From NCBI RefSeq assembly GCF_022012295.1, contig NZ_JAKLTN010000001.1, forward strand, positions 496,001-560,000: a DNA stretch of 64,000 nucleotides, given 5' to 3'. Both the position numbers and the translations under genes were made by a program. This DNA comes from Dechloromonas hankyongensis (GTDB lineage Bacteria; Pseudomonadota; Gammaproteobacteria; Burkholderiales; Rhodocyclaceae). Each line of letters begins with the position of its first letter. Position 1 is the first letter of the stretch. The notes under the pieces were generated by a model. It had not been told where the DNA came from, searched no databases, and was given only the letters and a program-made list of their open reading frames with translations. Shown piece after piece: positions 7,848 to 19,807 of this stretch.

Positions 7848-10697
7848 ATGACTTCAGTCTCCGACGAAATGAACTGGTTCCGGAAGATTTTCGAATCTTC
7901 CCCCGATCCGGCCTTGATGATCGAGGCCAATTGCTTTGTCGACTGCAATGGGGCGGCGGTGGAAACCCTCGGCTACCCGAGCCGCGAGGTACTGCTCAAC
8001 CTGCATCCGTCGGCGCTGTCGCCACCCGACCAGCCCGATGGTCAAGACTCCTTCGCCAAGGCCGAGCACATCCTGACCCTCGTCCAGGAGCGCGGTTTCC
8101 ATTGTTTCGAGTGGCTGCACCGGCGGGCCGACGGCAGCGATTTCCTGGCCGAGGTGACGCTGTCCTGCGTCAATTTCCAGGGGCGCACGGTTATCCTCTG
8201 CGTCTGGAGCGACCTGTCGACGCGGCGCTACAAGGAGCGCCGGCTGCACGAACTGTTGCAGGAACAGCGCCTGATCTTCGATCACGCCCGGGTCGGCATC
8301 CTGATGTTGTGCAACCGGCGCATCCTCAAGTGCAACCAGCACATTGCCGACATGTTCGGCTATGCCAGCCCGGACGAACTGGAAGGGCAGACGACGGAGA
8401 ATTTCTACGGTTCGCAGGCGCACTTCGCCGACGTTGGCAGGGAAGCCTATGCCCAGCTGGCCAGCAAGGGTTTCACCAGTTTCGAGACCGAGATGTTCCG
8501 GCGCGACGGTTCGCGTATCTGGGTCATTCAGTCGGGCTGTCCGCTCAATCCTGGGGCGGTGCTCGATGCGCCGTCGATCTGGGTTTATACCGACATCACG
8601 CAGCGCAAGCTGGCCGGCGTCGAGCTCGAGCGTTCGGAGGAAAAATTCGCCAAGGCCTTCGACTCCTGCCCGCTGGCCGCCTCAATCTCGGCGGCCGACG
8701 ACGGCCGCTTCCTGGAAATCAATGCCAGCTACGAACGCAATTTCGGCTGGTCGCGCGACGATCTGATCGGCAAGACTTCCCTGGAGGTCGGCTTCTGGCC
8801 GACGCGGCAGGCCCGCGAAGCCTGGCTGGCGGCAATCTCCCGGCGCGGGCGGCTGACCGAATACGAAACGACCTGGCTGCACAAGGCCGGCAGCCAGCAC
8901 CACGTCATCCTGTCGAGCGAGACCATCGATCTCAACGGGCAGCGTTGCATCCTCACCTACGTCACCGACATCTCCGGACGGCGCCTGGCCGAGGCCGACC
9001 TGCGCATCGCCGCCGCCGCCTTCGAGTCGCAGGAAGGCATGGTCATTACCGATGCCCGCGGCGTCATCCTGCGGGTCAACAAGGCCTTCACCGACACCAC
9101 CGGCTACAGCGCCGAGGAGGTCCTGGGCCAGACGCCGCGCATCCTGCGCTCTGGCCGGCACGACGACGAGTTCTACCGGCAGATGTGGGCTACCGTCATT
9201 GCTACCGGTACCTGGCAGGGCGAAGTCTGGGACCGCCGCAAGAGCGGCGAGATCTATCCCAAATGGCTGACCATCACAGCCGTCAAGGACGAGGCCGGCA
9301 ACGTCAGCCACTACATCGGCACGCATATCGACATCACCGAACGCAAGCGCTCGGAAGAGCGGATCAAGACGCTGGCCTTCTACGACCAATTGACCGGCCT
9401 GCCCAACCGCACCCTGCTCGTCGACCGCCTGCGCCAGGCGCAACTCGCCGGTGTGCGCAGCGGCGACCATGGCGCGCTGCTGTTCATCGACCTCGACAAT
9501 TTCAAGACCCTCAACGACACCTACGGCCACGACCGCGGCGACCGCCTGCTGCGCCAGGTGGCCAGCCGGCTGACCCAGGTGGTGCGGCTCGAAGATACGG
9601 TGGCGCGGATCGGCGGCGACGAATTCGTCGTCGTCCTGTCGACACTCGGCGAACAGCAGGAACATGCCGCCAGTATTGCCGAGATGATCGCCGACAAGAT
9701 TCTGGCCATCCTCTATACGCCTTACCTGCTCAGCGACACCGTGCACCGCAGCTCGGCCAGCATCGGCGTCACCCTGTTCCAGGGCGAAAGGCTGGGCGTC
9801 GATGAACTGATGAAGCAGGCCGACCTGGCGATGTACAAATCCAAGGAAAGCGGCCGCAACCTCGTGCGCTTCTTCGACCCGACGCTGGAGTCGGCCGTCC
9901 GCGTCCGGGCCGAACTCGAGGGCGATCTGCGTGCCGCCATCGAACATGGCCAACTACAGCTCTACTACCAGCCGCAGGTGGCAGTTCATGGGTGCCTGAC
10001 CGGGGCCGAGGCGCTGGTGCGCTGGAACCATCCGCTGCGCGGCGTCGTGTCGCCGGCTGATTTCATTCCGCTGGCCGAAGAAACCGGCCTGATTGTGCAG
10101 CTTGGCCAGTTCGTGCTCGAAACCGCCTGCCGCCAGCTGGCGGCTTGGGCTGGGCAACCGGATTTCGCCGACCTGAGCATCGCCGTCAATGTCAGCGCCC
10201 GACAGTTGCGCCAGGACGATTTCGTCCACCAGGTCCAGGCGGCGCTGACCCGCAGCGGGGCCAACCCCGTGCGCTTGAAGCTGGAACTGACCGAAAGCGT
10301 GCTGGTGGACAATGTCCAGGAAATCATCGAAAAGATGCTGGCCCTGCGCGAGATCGGCATTGGTTTCGCACTCGACGATTTCGGTACCGGCTATTCGTCA
10401 CTGTCCTACCTGAAGCGGCTGCCGCTCGACCAGCTGAAAATCGACCAGACCTTCGTCCGCGATGTGCTGGAAGATCCGAGCGACGCGACCATCGCCCGCA
10501 CCATCGTCGCGTTGGCCCGGGCGCTGGATCTTGGAGTCATCGCCGAAGGGGTCGAAACTGCGGCGCAGCTCGATTTCCTGCGCGAGGCTGGCTGCTACGC
10601 CTATCAGGGCTATTTCTTCAGCCGGCCGCTACCGGTCGTCGACTTCGAGGCCTACGTGCACCGGCGGACGCAACGGGCGGTCTGTCCGACCGCCTGA
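7848..10697 (+). CDS. Four-PAS GGDEF-EAL c-di-GMP signalling protein
   Basis: About 949 residues with no membrane segment. Four PAS modules come first (roughly 5-125, 130-265, 270-395, 395-520), the last with the sequence GMVITDARGVILRVNKAF and a PAC end. The GGDEF domain follows with an intact RIGGDEFVVVL active site, then an EAL domain with EALVRWNHP and DDFGTGYSSLSYLKRLPLDQ, which has the metal and loop-6 residues of active phosphodiesterases. It therefore may both make and break c-di-GMP, gated by cytoplasmic signals read by the PAS domains. A GTG at 7794 would add 18 residues; neither start has a good ribosome site. It is monocistronic. Confidence 0.9.
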   Translation: MTSVSDEMNWFRKIFESSPDPALMIEANCFVDCNGAAVETLGYPSREVLLNLHPSALSPPDQPDGQDSFAKAEHILTLVQERGFHCFEWLHRRADGSDFLAEVTLSCVNFQGRTVILCVWSDLSTRRYKERRLHELLQEQRLIFDHARVGILMLCNRRILKCNQHIADMFGYASPDELEGQTTENFYGSQAHFADVGREAYAQLASKGFTSFETEMFRRDGSRIWVIQSGCPLNPGAVLDAPSIWVYTDITQRKLAGVELERSEEKFAKAFDSCPLAASISAADDGRFLEINASYERNFGWSRDDLIGKTSLEVGFWPTRQAREAWLAAISRRGRLTEYETTWLHKAGSQHHVILSSETIDLNGQRCILTYVTDISGRRLAEADLRIAAAAFESQEGMVITDARGVILRVNKAFTDTTGYSAEEVLGQTPRILRSGRHDDEFYRQMWATVIATGTWQGEVWDRRKSGEIYPKWLTITAVKDEAGNVSHYIGTHIDITERKRSEERIKTLAFYDQLTGLPNRTLLVDRLRQAQLAGVRSGDHGALLFIDLDNFKTLNDTYGHDRGDRLLRQVASRLTQVVRLEDTVARIGGDEFVVVLSTLGEQQEHAASIAEMIADKILAILYTPYLLSDTVHRSSASIGVTLFQGERLGVDELMKQADLAMYKSKESGRNLVRFFDPTLESAVRVRAELEGDLRAAIEHGQLQLYYQPQVAVHGCLTGAEALVRWNHPLRGVVSPADFIPLAEETGLIVQLGQFVLETACRQLAAWAGQPDFADLSIAVNVSARQLRQDDFVHQVQAALTRSGANPVRLKLELTESVLVDNVQEIIEKMLALREIGIGFALDDFGTGYSSLSYLKRLPLDQLKIDQTFVRDVLEDPSDATIARTIVALARALDLGVIAEGVETAAQLDFLREAGCYAYQGYFFSRPLPVVDFEAYVHRRTQRAVCPTA

Positions 10698-10727
10698 AGT
10701 CGCAGCGCCGGTGCGGTGCTCGGCGAC

Positions 10728-14390
<3,663 letters not shown>

Positions 14391-14486
14391 GGATCACCTC
14401 GGCAAAGCGGCTTGTTACAAATCTCGCACCGGGGACGCCGCAATAACAAACGGCGCCACAAACCGGAACTAGGAGAAGCTGGGGTT

Positions 14487-14552
14487 TGCGAGCGCCGTTG
14501 ATCGTTGCCGAGCCTGGCCCCTTGAATTAAGGGTCGCAGCGCTCCTCGGCAG
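14487..14552 (-). promoter_or_regulatory. SAH riboswitch in the metH leader
   Basis: Read on the minus strand the leader contains GCCGAGGAGCGCTGCGACCC, then GGCCAGGCTCGGC, then CAACGGCGCTCGC. This is the conserved order of the S-adenosylhomocysteine riboswitch: the first stem pairs CCGAG with CTCGG, an inner hairpin pairs GACCC with GGG(G), and GAGCGC pairs with the distal GCGCTC to form the pseudoknot. SAH binding is known to raise expression of SAH-recycling and methionine genes. The switch ends about 100 bases before the metH ATG at 14390; no clear terminator hairpin with a U-run lies between, so control of translation or an unusual expression platform is possible. Confidence 0.88.
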
Positions 14553-14641
14553 AAGCGTTAGTTTACCGGGGGCGGCCCAGACTGCCAAGGGTCTTGATTT
14601 TTGGGACGTTTTGGCCAGCTGTCCGTTGCTGCAGTAAAGCC

Positions 14642-15136
14642 TTAGCCTTTCGCCGCGACCCGCTTGGAGGTTTTCTTGACCCCGCCATTATCGGTGTCGA
14701 AATGCACCATGAAATAGGTTTCCTCCATGGGCGGCATGCCTTCGATGCGCCACTCCCAGATTTCCTCGCGCAGGTTGTTGAAGGTCTGCTTCGACCCCGG
14801 TGCTCCAAGCAGGCGGCGGACGTCGTCCTTGCTCATGCCGACGCGGACCTTGGCGTAATTGGCGTCGTTGAGCACCTGTTCGACCTTGGCGACGACGTGA
14901 TCGGGGCCGAAGCTGATCATGTAGCAGCTGGTGCCGTTGGGCTGGCGGGCGTATTCCCAGGTCGCCGTGCCGTCGTCGTTCCAATGGATGAAGCCCGGCT
15001 CGCCCATGCGCGAACGGACCTCGGCCTGGGTCGTGACGCCCGGCTTGATCTCTTTCAGATTGACGTAATGGCAGGCGGGCAGGGCGGCGGCGACGATGGC
15101 CGAAGCGGCGGCAGAAATCCAGGCGGGCAGTTTCAT
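14642..15136 (-). CDS. Outer-membrane lipoprotein with two SmpA/BamE-like repeats
   Basis: A 164-residue lipoprotein: signal peptide with the lipobox ALPAC near residue 22, then two SmpA/OmlA-type modules. Each has the pattern PGVTTQAEVRSRMGEPG or VGMSKDDVRRLLGAPG followed by strand-rich sequence with a conserved Trp (ATWEYAR, EIWEWRI). BamE itself has one such module, so this is a BamE-like paralogue rather than BamE. It probably lies in the inner leaflet of the outer membrane. A lysine-rich tail ends the protein. Function is inferred only from the fold. Confidence 0.75.
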   Translation of the reverse strand: MKLPAWISAAASAIVAAALPACHYVNLKEIKPGVTTQAEVRSRMGEPGFIHWNDDGTATWEYARQPNGTSCYMISFGPDHVVAKVEQVLNDANYAKVRVGMSKDDVRRLLGAPGSKQTFNNLREEIWEWRIEGMPPMEETYFMVHFDTDNGGVKKTSKRVAAKG

Positions 15137-15166
15137 GCGAACTCCAGTCGAGGGCGACAGCCCAGT

Positions 15167-16384
15167 TTACGCCTTCGCTGGCTTGCTTTCACCCTGTCGC
15201 AGGCACTGGTGGAGCAGGGCGGCCATGCCGCCGCCGAACAGCAGCCCGGCCATGCCCAACGACAGGGTCAGCGTCGAACCCCACAGCGCCGGCGCGATCA
15301 GTGCCGCAGTCAGCCCGTTGAATCCGGACTGGAAGAAAGTCTGGCAGGAAGCGGCCAGGCCGCGCTGGGCCGGGAAGGGGTCGAGGGCGAAAATGCTCAG
15401 GCAGGGCGTGGCCAGGGACATGCCGAAGGTGTAGATGAAGATTGGCACGACGTTCCAGGGCAGACCCGGCGGCAGGGTCAGATTGATGACCAGGTTGATG
15501 GCGGCAGCGCTGCCCATGATCACGTAGCCGAGGGCGATGCAGCGTGGCAGCGACAGTTTGCCGGATAGCCGGGTGGATAGCCATGAACCGCTGAGCAGCC
15601 CGCACATCGATGGCCCGAACAGCCACAGGAAGCCGGTTTCCGATACGCCGAGATGGCCCATCAGGAAAACCGGGGCGGACAGGACATACAGGAAAAAACC
15701 GCCGAAATTGAGAGCCAAGGCGGCGCAGGCGGTCAGGAAGTGCGGCGAGGTCACCACTTTCCAGTAGGTGGTGGCGAGGTAGGCCGGGCGCAGAGACTGG
15801 CGTTTTTCTGGGGGCAGGGTTTCCGGCAGCAGTTTCCAGCAGGCCAGCCACAAGGACCCGGTCGACAGCACGAGGAAGGCGAATACCGAGCGCCAGCCAA
15901 AATATGCCTGCAGCCAGCCGCCGATGAGCGGAGCAATCGCCGGGGCGAAGGCGAACATCATGGTGATCTGCGACATCAGCCGCTGGGCGGCTGAACCGTC
16001 GAACATGTCGCGGACGATGGCCCGGCTGACGACCATCCCGGCACCGGCCGTAATGCCTTGCATGGCGCGCCAGAACCACAGGTGCTCGATGCGGGTGGCC
16101 AGCATGCAGCCAGCCGAGGCGAAGGCAAACAGGCTGATGGCGACGAGTATGACCCGGCGCCGGCCGAAACGGTCGGAAATCGCGCCATGCCACAGGGTCA
16201 TCGCGGCAAAGGAGAACAGGTAGGCCGAAAGGGTCTGCTGCACTTCCAGCGGCGTAGCGTGCAGGTTTTCGGCAATTTCCCGAAACGACGGCAGGTAGGT
16301 GTCGATGGAAAACGGTCCGAGCGCCGACAGGGCGGCGAGCAGGACGGCGATGCCGCGGGAAGTGCGCTGTGGCGTTTCAGCCAC
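15167..16384 (-). CDS. Bcr/CflA family drug exporter
   Basis: A 405-residue MFS protein of the drug:H+ antiporter-1 (Bcr/CflA) type. Marks are the start LAALSALGPFSIDTYLPSF, the loop ISDRFGRRRVIL, motif C-like RAMQGITAGAGMVVSRAIVRD and a proline-rich APAIAPLIGGWL. Such pumps export bicyclomycin, chloramphenicol or small peptides. The GTG start at 16384 lies eight bases inside the 3' end of comM, so it was originally translated behind comM; the transposon in comM should cut that read-through and could silence the gene unless another promoter exists. Confidence 0.82.
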   Translation of the reverse strand: MAETPQRTSRGIAVLLAALSALGPFSIDTYLPSFREIAENLHATPLEVQQTLSAYLFSFAAMTLWHGAISDRFGRRRVILVAISLFAFASAGCMLATRIEHLWFWRAMQGITAGAGMVVSRAIVRDMFDGSAAQRLMSQITMMFAFAPAIAPLIGGWLQAYFGWRSVFAFLVLSTGSLWLACWKLLPETLPPEKRQSLRPAYLATTYWKVVTSPHFLTACAALALNFGGFFLYVLSAPVFLMGHLGVSETGFLWLFGPSMCGLLSGSWLSTRLSGKLSLPRCIALGYVIMGSAAAINLVINLTLPPGLPWNVVPIFIYTFGMSLATPCLSIFALDPFPAQRGLAASCQTFFQSGFNGLTAALIAPALWGSTLTLSLGMAGLLFGGGMAALLHQCLRQGESKPAKA

Positions 16385-17033
16385 GGGGGAAGCGCCGGTA
16401 CTGGATGGCTTCGGCGACGTGGGCGGCGCGGATGTCGTCGCTGCCAGCGAGATCGGCGATGGTGCGGGCGACCTTGAGGATGCGGTGCCAGGCGCGGGCC
16501 GACAGGTCGAGCTGGGCGGTGGCCTGCTTGAGCAGCTTGCTGCCTGCCTCGTCCGGCTGGCAGCAGGCGTCGACTTCCTTTGTGTCGAGGCGGGCATTGG
16601 GCTTGTCCTGCCGCGATTTTTGGCGGGCCTGGGCCGCTTCGACGCGGGCGCGGACGGTCGCCGACGATTCGCCCTCGGCCTTGCCGGCCAGCGCATCGGC
16701 CGGCAGGGCGGGGACCTCGATGATCAGGTCGATGCGGTCGACGAAGGGGCCGGAGAGCTTGCCGCGATAACGGGCGATCTGGTCCGGTGTGCACCGGCAT
16801 TTATTATTGCCGTGGCCCAAAAAACCACAGGGGCACGGATTCATCGCCGCGACGAGCTGGAATTGAGCCGGGAATTCGGCGTGGCGGGCGGCGCGGGCGA
16901 TGTGCACGCGGCCCGATTCGAGCGGTTCGCGCAGGGTTTCCAGAACTTTTCGATCAAACTCCGGCAATTCATCCAAGAATAAGATGCCCTGATGCGCAAG
17001 GCTGATCTCGCCGGGACGCGGCGGATTGCCGCC
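16377..17033 (-). pseudogene. comM: comM, 3' fragment (Walker B half)
   Basis: This is the C-terminal half of the YifB/ComM Mg-chelatase-like AAA+ helicase that drives branch migration during natural transformation. It begins at the transposon edge with GGNPPRPGEISLAHQG and carries the Walker B/sensor segment GILFLDELPEFDRKVLE, the zinc cysteines in NPCPCGFLGHGNNKCRC and the family's C-terminal helical domain. It lacks Walker A, which is in the other half at 42065-42909. The frame stays open about 200 bp into the element, so a chimeric protein starting there at 17240 could be made but should be inactive. Confidence 0.95.
17029..17033. repeat. Target-site duplication, left copy (CCGCC)
   Basis: The five bases CCGCC directly before the TGT end of the element are repeated directly after its other end at 42065-42069. 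A 5-bp duplication is the hallmark of Tn7-type transposition. Deleting the element and one copy rebuilds the comM codons for ALVGGGNPP without a shift. Confidence 0.95.
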
Positions 17034-17058
17034 TGTAAGTTCCAACGCTAAATGCGAA
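17034..17058 (+). repeat. Left terminal inverted repeat of the transposon
   Basis: The sequence starts TGTAAGTTCCAACGCTAAAT and ends GCGAA. It matches the other end (read inward from 42064) at 22 of 25 positions, differing at positions 4, 14 and 19. A TGT terminus is normal for Tn7-type elements and forms the outermost TnsB-binding site. Confidence 0.93.
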
Positions 17059-17528
17059 AACCGGCTCCGGCCATAGCGCTTTTCGCGAACATATTGTCTG
17101 ACCGAGTGCCTTGAGGCAGGGAGCATAAAGGAGTGACTGAATAAATCCACTTCGTGAGCATAGCAGCTAGATGTTGCCATATGGCGCTGAAATTGAAGAG
17201 ACAGACATCTCGACAGCGCCGTCGCATACATATTGCGCATAGCATAATGGCTGGATCAGTCGCCTCTTCAACAACGGCAATTGCCGTATTGGAATCGGTC
17301 TTCTACGAAGCACCCATCTGATGCGTTTGCCTTTCAGTATGAAGCCTCAGATTGCAATCTTTCTTTGGCAAGTGACGAAGGAAGGTAGAGGGCACGTAGA
17401 CTCCTCAGTTATCCCTACGTGCCGCCACGGGCCTTTCTCCCGCACGAAGAAATCGTTCCTCCTCACTGACAGTGCAGGCGTATTATTAAAACAAAATACA
17501 CCGTTTGCATGCACTTGTAGGGGGAGAA
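17059..17528. other. Left-end region without a recognised gene
   Basis: Apart from the inner end repeat I see no supported gene in this 470-bp stretch. Short open frames exist on both strands but none has a ribosome site with protein-like composition. The last 40 bases hold the ribosome site for the small secreted protein gene that follows. Confidence 0.5.
17078..17095 (+). repeat. Putative inner TnsB-binding repeat, left end
   Basis: A second GCGAACAT-type motif starts at element base 52, after a run of Ts, echoing the GCGAA at base 21 of the terminal repeat. Tn7-family ends carry several 20-22 bp TnsB sites, so this is a likely inner site. Only two copies can be seen on this side. Confidence 0.5.
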
Positions 17529-17828
17529 ATGATAAGAAAAATGAAGGCAGCCGTTGTTCCGGCCCTGCTCAGTTTGTGGATAGGTAACGTGCATTCACAT
17601 GGAGGAGGACTTGATGCCAACGGATGCCACTTTAAACGCGCAACTGCCGAGTATCACTGCCATCGTGGTAGCTATGTTCCGTCGGCGCCAAACCCAGCAT
17701 GGCAGGCTCCACAGCGCCAGGCACAACCGAATCGACTCTATACGCCAGCGGTTGACGAGACATGCTATACCGGGCCCCGCGGCGGTAGGTATCGCATAGT
17801 AAATGGCCGGAAGCGCTATGGCTGCTGA
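17529..17828 (+). CDS. Small secreted YHYH-like/PBCV-basic-adaptor protein
   Basis: A 99-residue protein with a signal peptide (MIRKMKAAVVPALLSLWIGN, cleavage near VHS). Two short modules follow: SHGGGLDANGCHFKRATAEY ending in HCHRG, a His/Cys motif often seen in small exported proteins near nucleases, and a C-terminal CYTGPRGGRYRIVNGRKRYGC, which fits the PBCV-specific basic adaptor domain. The start at 17529 follows a strong ribosome site (GGGGGAG). Metal or nucleic-acid contact is plausible from the His/Cys and basic residues; the function is unknown. Confidence 0.65.
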   Translation: MIRKMKAAVVPALLSLWIGNVHSHGGGLDANGCHFKRATAEYHCHRGSYVPSAPNPAWQAPQRQAQPNRLYTPAVDETCYTGPRGGRYRIVNGRKRYGC

Positions 17829-17866
17829 TTCCGGACTGGTCAAAGATGTTACTTCTGATATTTGCC

Positions 17867-18625
17867 CTATTTGGACCGGCTGTCCGCGATAAGCTCTGTG
17901 CCTTCCCGCACAAGAGTCCTTGCGCGCTGCAAATCAACGTCAAAGAGCGCGATGTGCGATGCGGAACTATCGATCACGAATCCGTGAGCAATTAGTTTTC
18001 CGTCTTTCCTGATTTCAAGACAACGATTACCTTGAGTGACATGCTCACATCCGGCAGTGATTTTTTTATATTGGCTATCCGCTAGGGACCTGCCGAAGCT
18101 ATCTCCAATGCTGACCGGTAAGGTTGTCACAACCAGTACAAACAATAGACCTATGGGGAAAAGTGCCAGCGTTAACGTAGATCCCAAAACACTACCGAGC
18201 AGATCTGGAACCCAGTTCGGCAATCGTTGAAAAATCTGTTTTGCTTTCTCTCGCGTATCAGATTTGTCCTGTCGAAATATCAGGAATGCGTAGGCGGTAA
18301 GGGAGAGCCAAACAACCAAAATTGCCCATACATGCCCTCCTATTAGAGACAACGCATGGTTGGAGCCATCCATAATTGCTAGGTAGCCCATAAACAATAC
18401 TTCGTCGATATCTTTATGGAACGGCCCCGATTCGAGGCCCCAGGCTGACATATAGCTTAGGTAGCTGATATAGCCAATCAGATGCAGCAGTACACCTCCT
18501 ATGCTACCCAGCGTTGCAATGAGCTTTGCGAATGAGAACCACAAGGTTGTGGTTGCTGGTTGCTTATCTGGATTTGGTTTGGCTACTGTCGGATTAGCGG
18601 AGGTAGGCAAGTCGTCAGGTTTCAT
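17867..18625 (-). CDS. Hypothetical inner-membrane protein
   Basis: A 252-residue protein with a polar N-terminus, three or four membrane segments (around 30-55, 98-118 and 140-170) and a soluble C-terminal domain of about 75 residues. That last part includes a CEHVTQGNRCLEIRKDGKLIAHG strand-rich region with two cysteines. No known family is recognised. It lies at the left edge of the cargo, convergent with the small secreted protein gene, and has no operon partner on its strand nearby. Confidence 0.55.
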   Translation of the reverse strand: MKPDDLPTSANPTVAKPNPDKQPATTTLWFSFAKLIATLGSIGGVLLHLIGYISYLSYMSAWGLESGPFHKDIDEVLFMGYLAIMDGSNHALSLIGGHVWAILVVWLSLTAYAFLIFRQDKSDTREKAKQIFQRLPNWVPDLLGSVLGSTLTLALFPIGLLFVLVVTTLPVSIGDSFGRSLADSQYKKITAGCEHVTQGNRCLEIRKDGKLIAHGFVIDSSASHIALFDVDLQRARTLVREGTELIADSRSK

Positions 18626-18697
18626 AGCAAGTTAGGGTTGTTGCAGACGCTATCTCTCTTACCGGATGTGGGCTCTTCGTAGAGGCGACGAAGACAA

Positions 18698-19450
18698 TCA
18701 TAATTCGATGACTAGGTCATTCCGAAACCCGACGCGGGCTTGCTCACTCGGGTAGCCAAGTTGATTCGAGATGACGCGGCAGCCACCTTCTGCCATGAAA
18801 TCATTATTCGTATGCGTATGGCCATGACACCAAACATCGATCCGGTGTTTTTCCATTAGGGGTGAAAGATCGGTGACGAAATACGGCGACATGTCGCTGC
18901 CCTCGTACTGTGGCGCAACACATCCTCGATGCGGCGCAAAATGTGTGACCACCACTGTTTTGCCACTGAATGGCTTGGCGAGTTCAGCATCCAGCCAGCG
19001 AACCGCAGTCCGGTGCAGTTTGAGTGTGTCGCGTGGCTCCAAGGTTTTGCCACCTCTGGCGTGGATCATCCAGTAATCGTTGATGCCCCGCTTGGCGACG
19101 GCCATATAGGCATGCGCCTTGTCGGCACCATTTAGGTCGAATCCGCTCCAGAGCGTACAGCCGAGAAAACGCACCCCGTTCCGTTCGAAAGTACCCCTTT
19201 CCAGAAAATACGTACCCGATTCTTCCCATGCCGGCTTCCGCAATTCAGCCAACATGCCAAGGTGAGCTTCGTAGTATTCGTGGTTGCCGGCCACGTAAAT
19301 GACCGGTTGCTGAAACGTTGCTGCTGCCCAAGCGAGTCCTCGGGTGTGGCTTCCAATATCGCCGGCCAGAATCACCAGGTCGACATCAAGCACCGGCGGT
19401 TCCCATGCCTTGATTTCAAGATGTAGATCGGAGTAGAGCGTGAATCTCAA
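18698..19450 (-). CDS. Calcineurin-like metallophosphoesterase
   Basis: A 250-residue binuclear-metal phosphoesterase. All five family motifs are present in order: SDLHLE (residues 7-12), AGDIGSH, AGNHEYYE, VVVTHFAPH and CHGHTHTN. It is the compact single-domain form without a signal peptide, so it is cytoplasmic. Substrates of relatives range from cyclic nucleotides to nucleic acid ends and cannot be told here. As transposon cargo it may be an accessory nuclease or nucleotide hydrolase; this is inference. Confidence 0.85.
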   Translation of the reverse strand: MRFTLYSDLHLEIKAWEPPVLDVDLVILAGDIGSHTRGLAWAAATFQQPVIYVAGNHEYYEAHLGMLAELRKPAWEESGTYFLERGTFERNGVRFLGCTLWSGFDLNGADKAHAYMAVAKRGINDYWMIHARGGKTLEPRDTLKLHRTAVRWLDAELAKPFSGKTVVVTHFAPHRGCVAPQYEGSDMSPYFVTDLSPLMEKHRIDVWCHGHTHTNNDFMAEGGCRVISNQLGYPSEQARVGFRNDLVIEL

Positions 19451-19807
19451 ATTGCCAACCTTACATTCTGTTCTGTGCCACCACTCGCCTGGAATTCAGT
19501 CCGGCCACTTTGCTTTTGCGTCGATTTTAATCAATGAACATGTCACTCGAGCAATTTTGTGACGAAAATAAAAATGCTATGAATTTAGTATTAGATTGAT
19601 TAAAAATAATATTTTGTTGTGATTTCTTGAGGTTTCATTTGCTGATCCCTACTGCTATGAATCTTAATACCAATAGCGGCAAAGCCCAGAATTCCGCCAT
19701 ATTCGCAGCGGCAGTCACCGCTTCGGCCATTGCAGCCGTTAAAGAGAAATAGTACCTACGTCAGCAATATGGCATGTTGCCGACTGCGGCTATGACATAA
19801 ACTTCGC
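19451..19807. other. AT-rich intergenic region before the STAND gene
   Basis: About 360 bp between the divergent phosphoesterase and STAND genes. It is notably AT-rich around 19540-19630 and probably carries both promoters. It also contains one possible short gene at 19657-19752, listed separately. No repeat or strong hairpin was seen. Confidence 0.5.
19657..19752 (+). CDS. Possible 31-residue peptide
   Basis: An ATG frame encoding a short peptide with a polar start (MNLNTNSGKAQ), a small hydrophobic Ala-rich segment and a KEK end, stopping about 55 bp before the STAND gene. There is no convincing ribosome site. It could be a leader peptide, a small membrane peptide or chance. Confidence 0.25.
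   Translation: MNLNTNSGKAQNSAIFAAAVTASAIAAVKEK

Noticed and set aside
7931..9805. A 624-codon + strand frame inside the PAS-GGDEF-EAL gene
   Set aside because: It is an Arg/Pro/Ala-rich shadow in another frame of a gene whose own frame has four PAS domains and intact GGDEF/EAL motifs.
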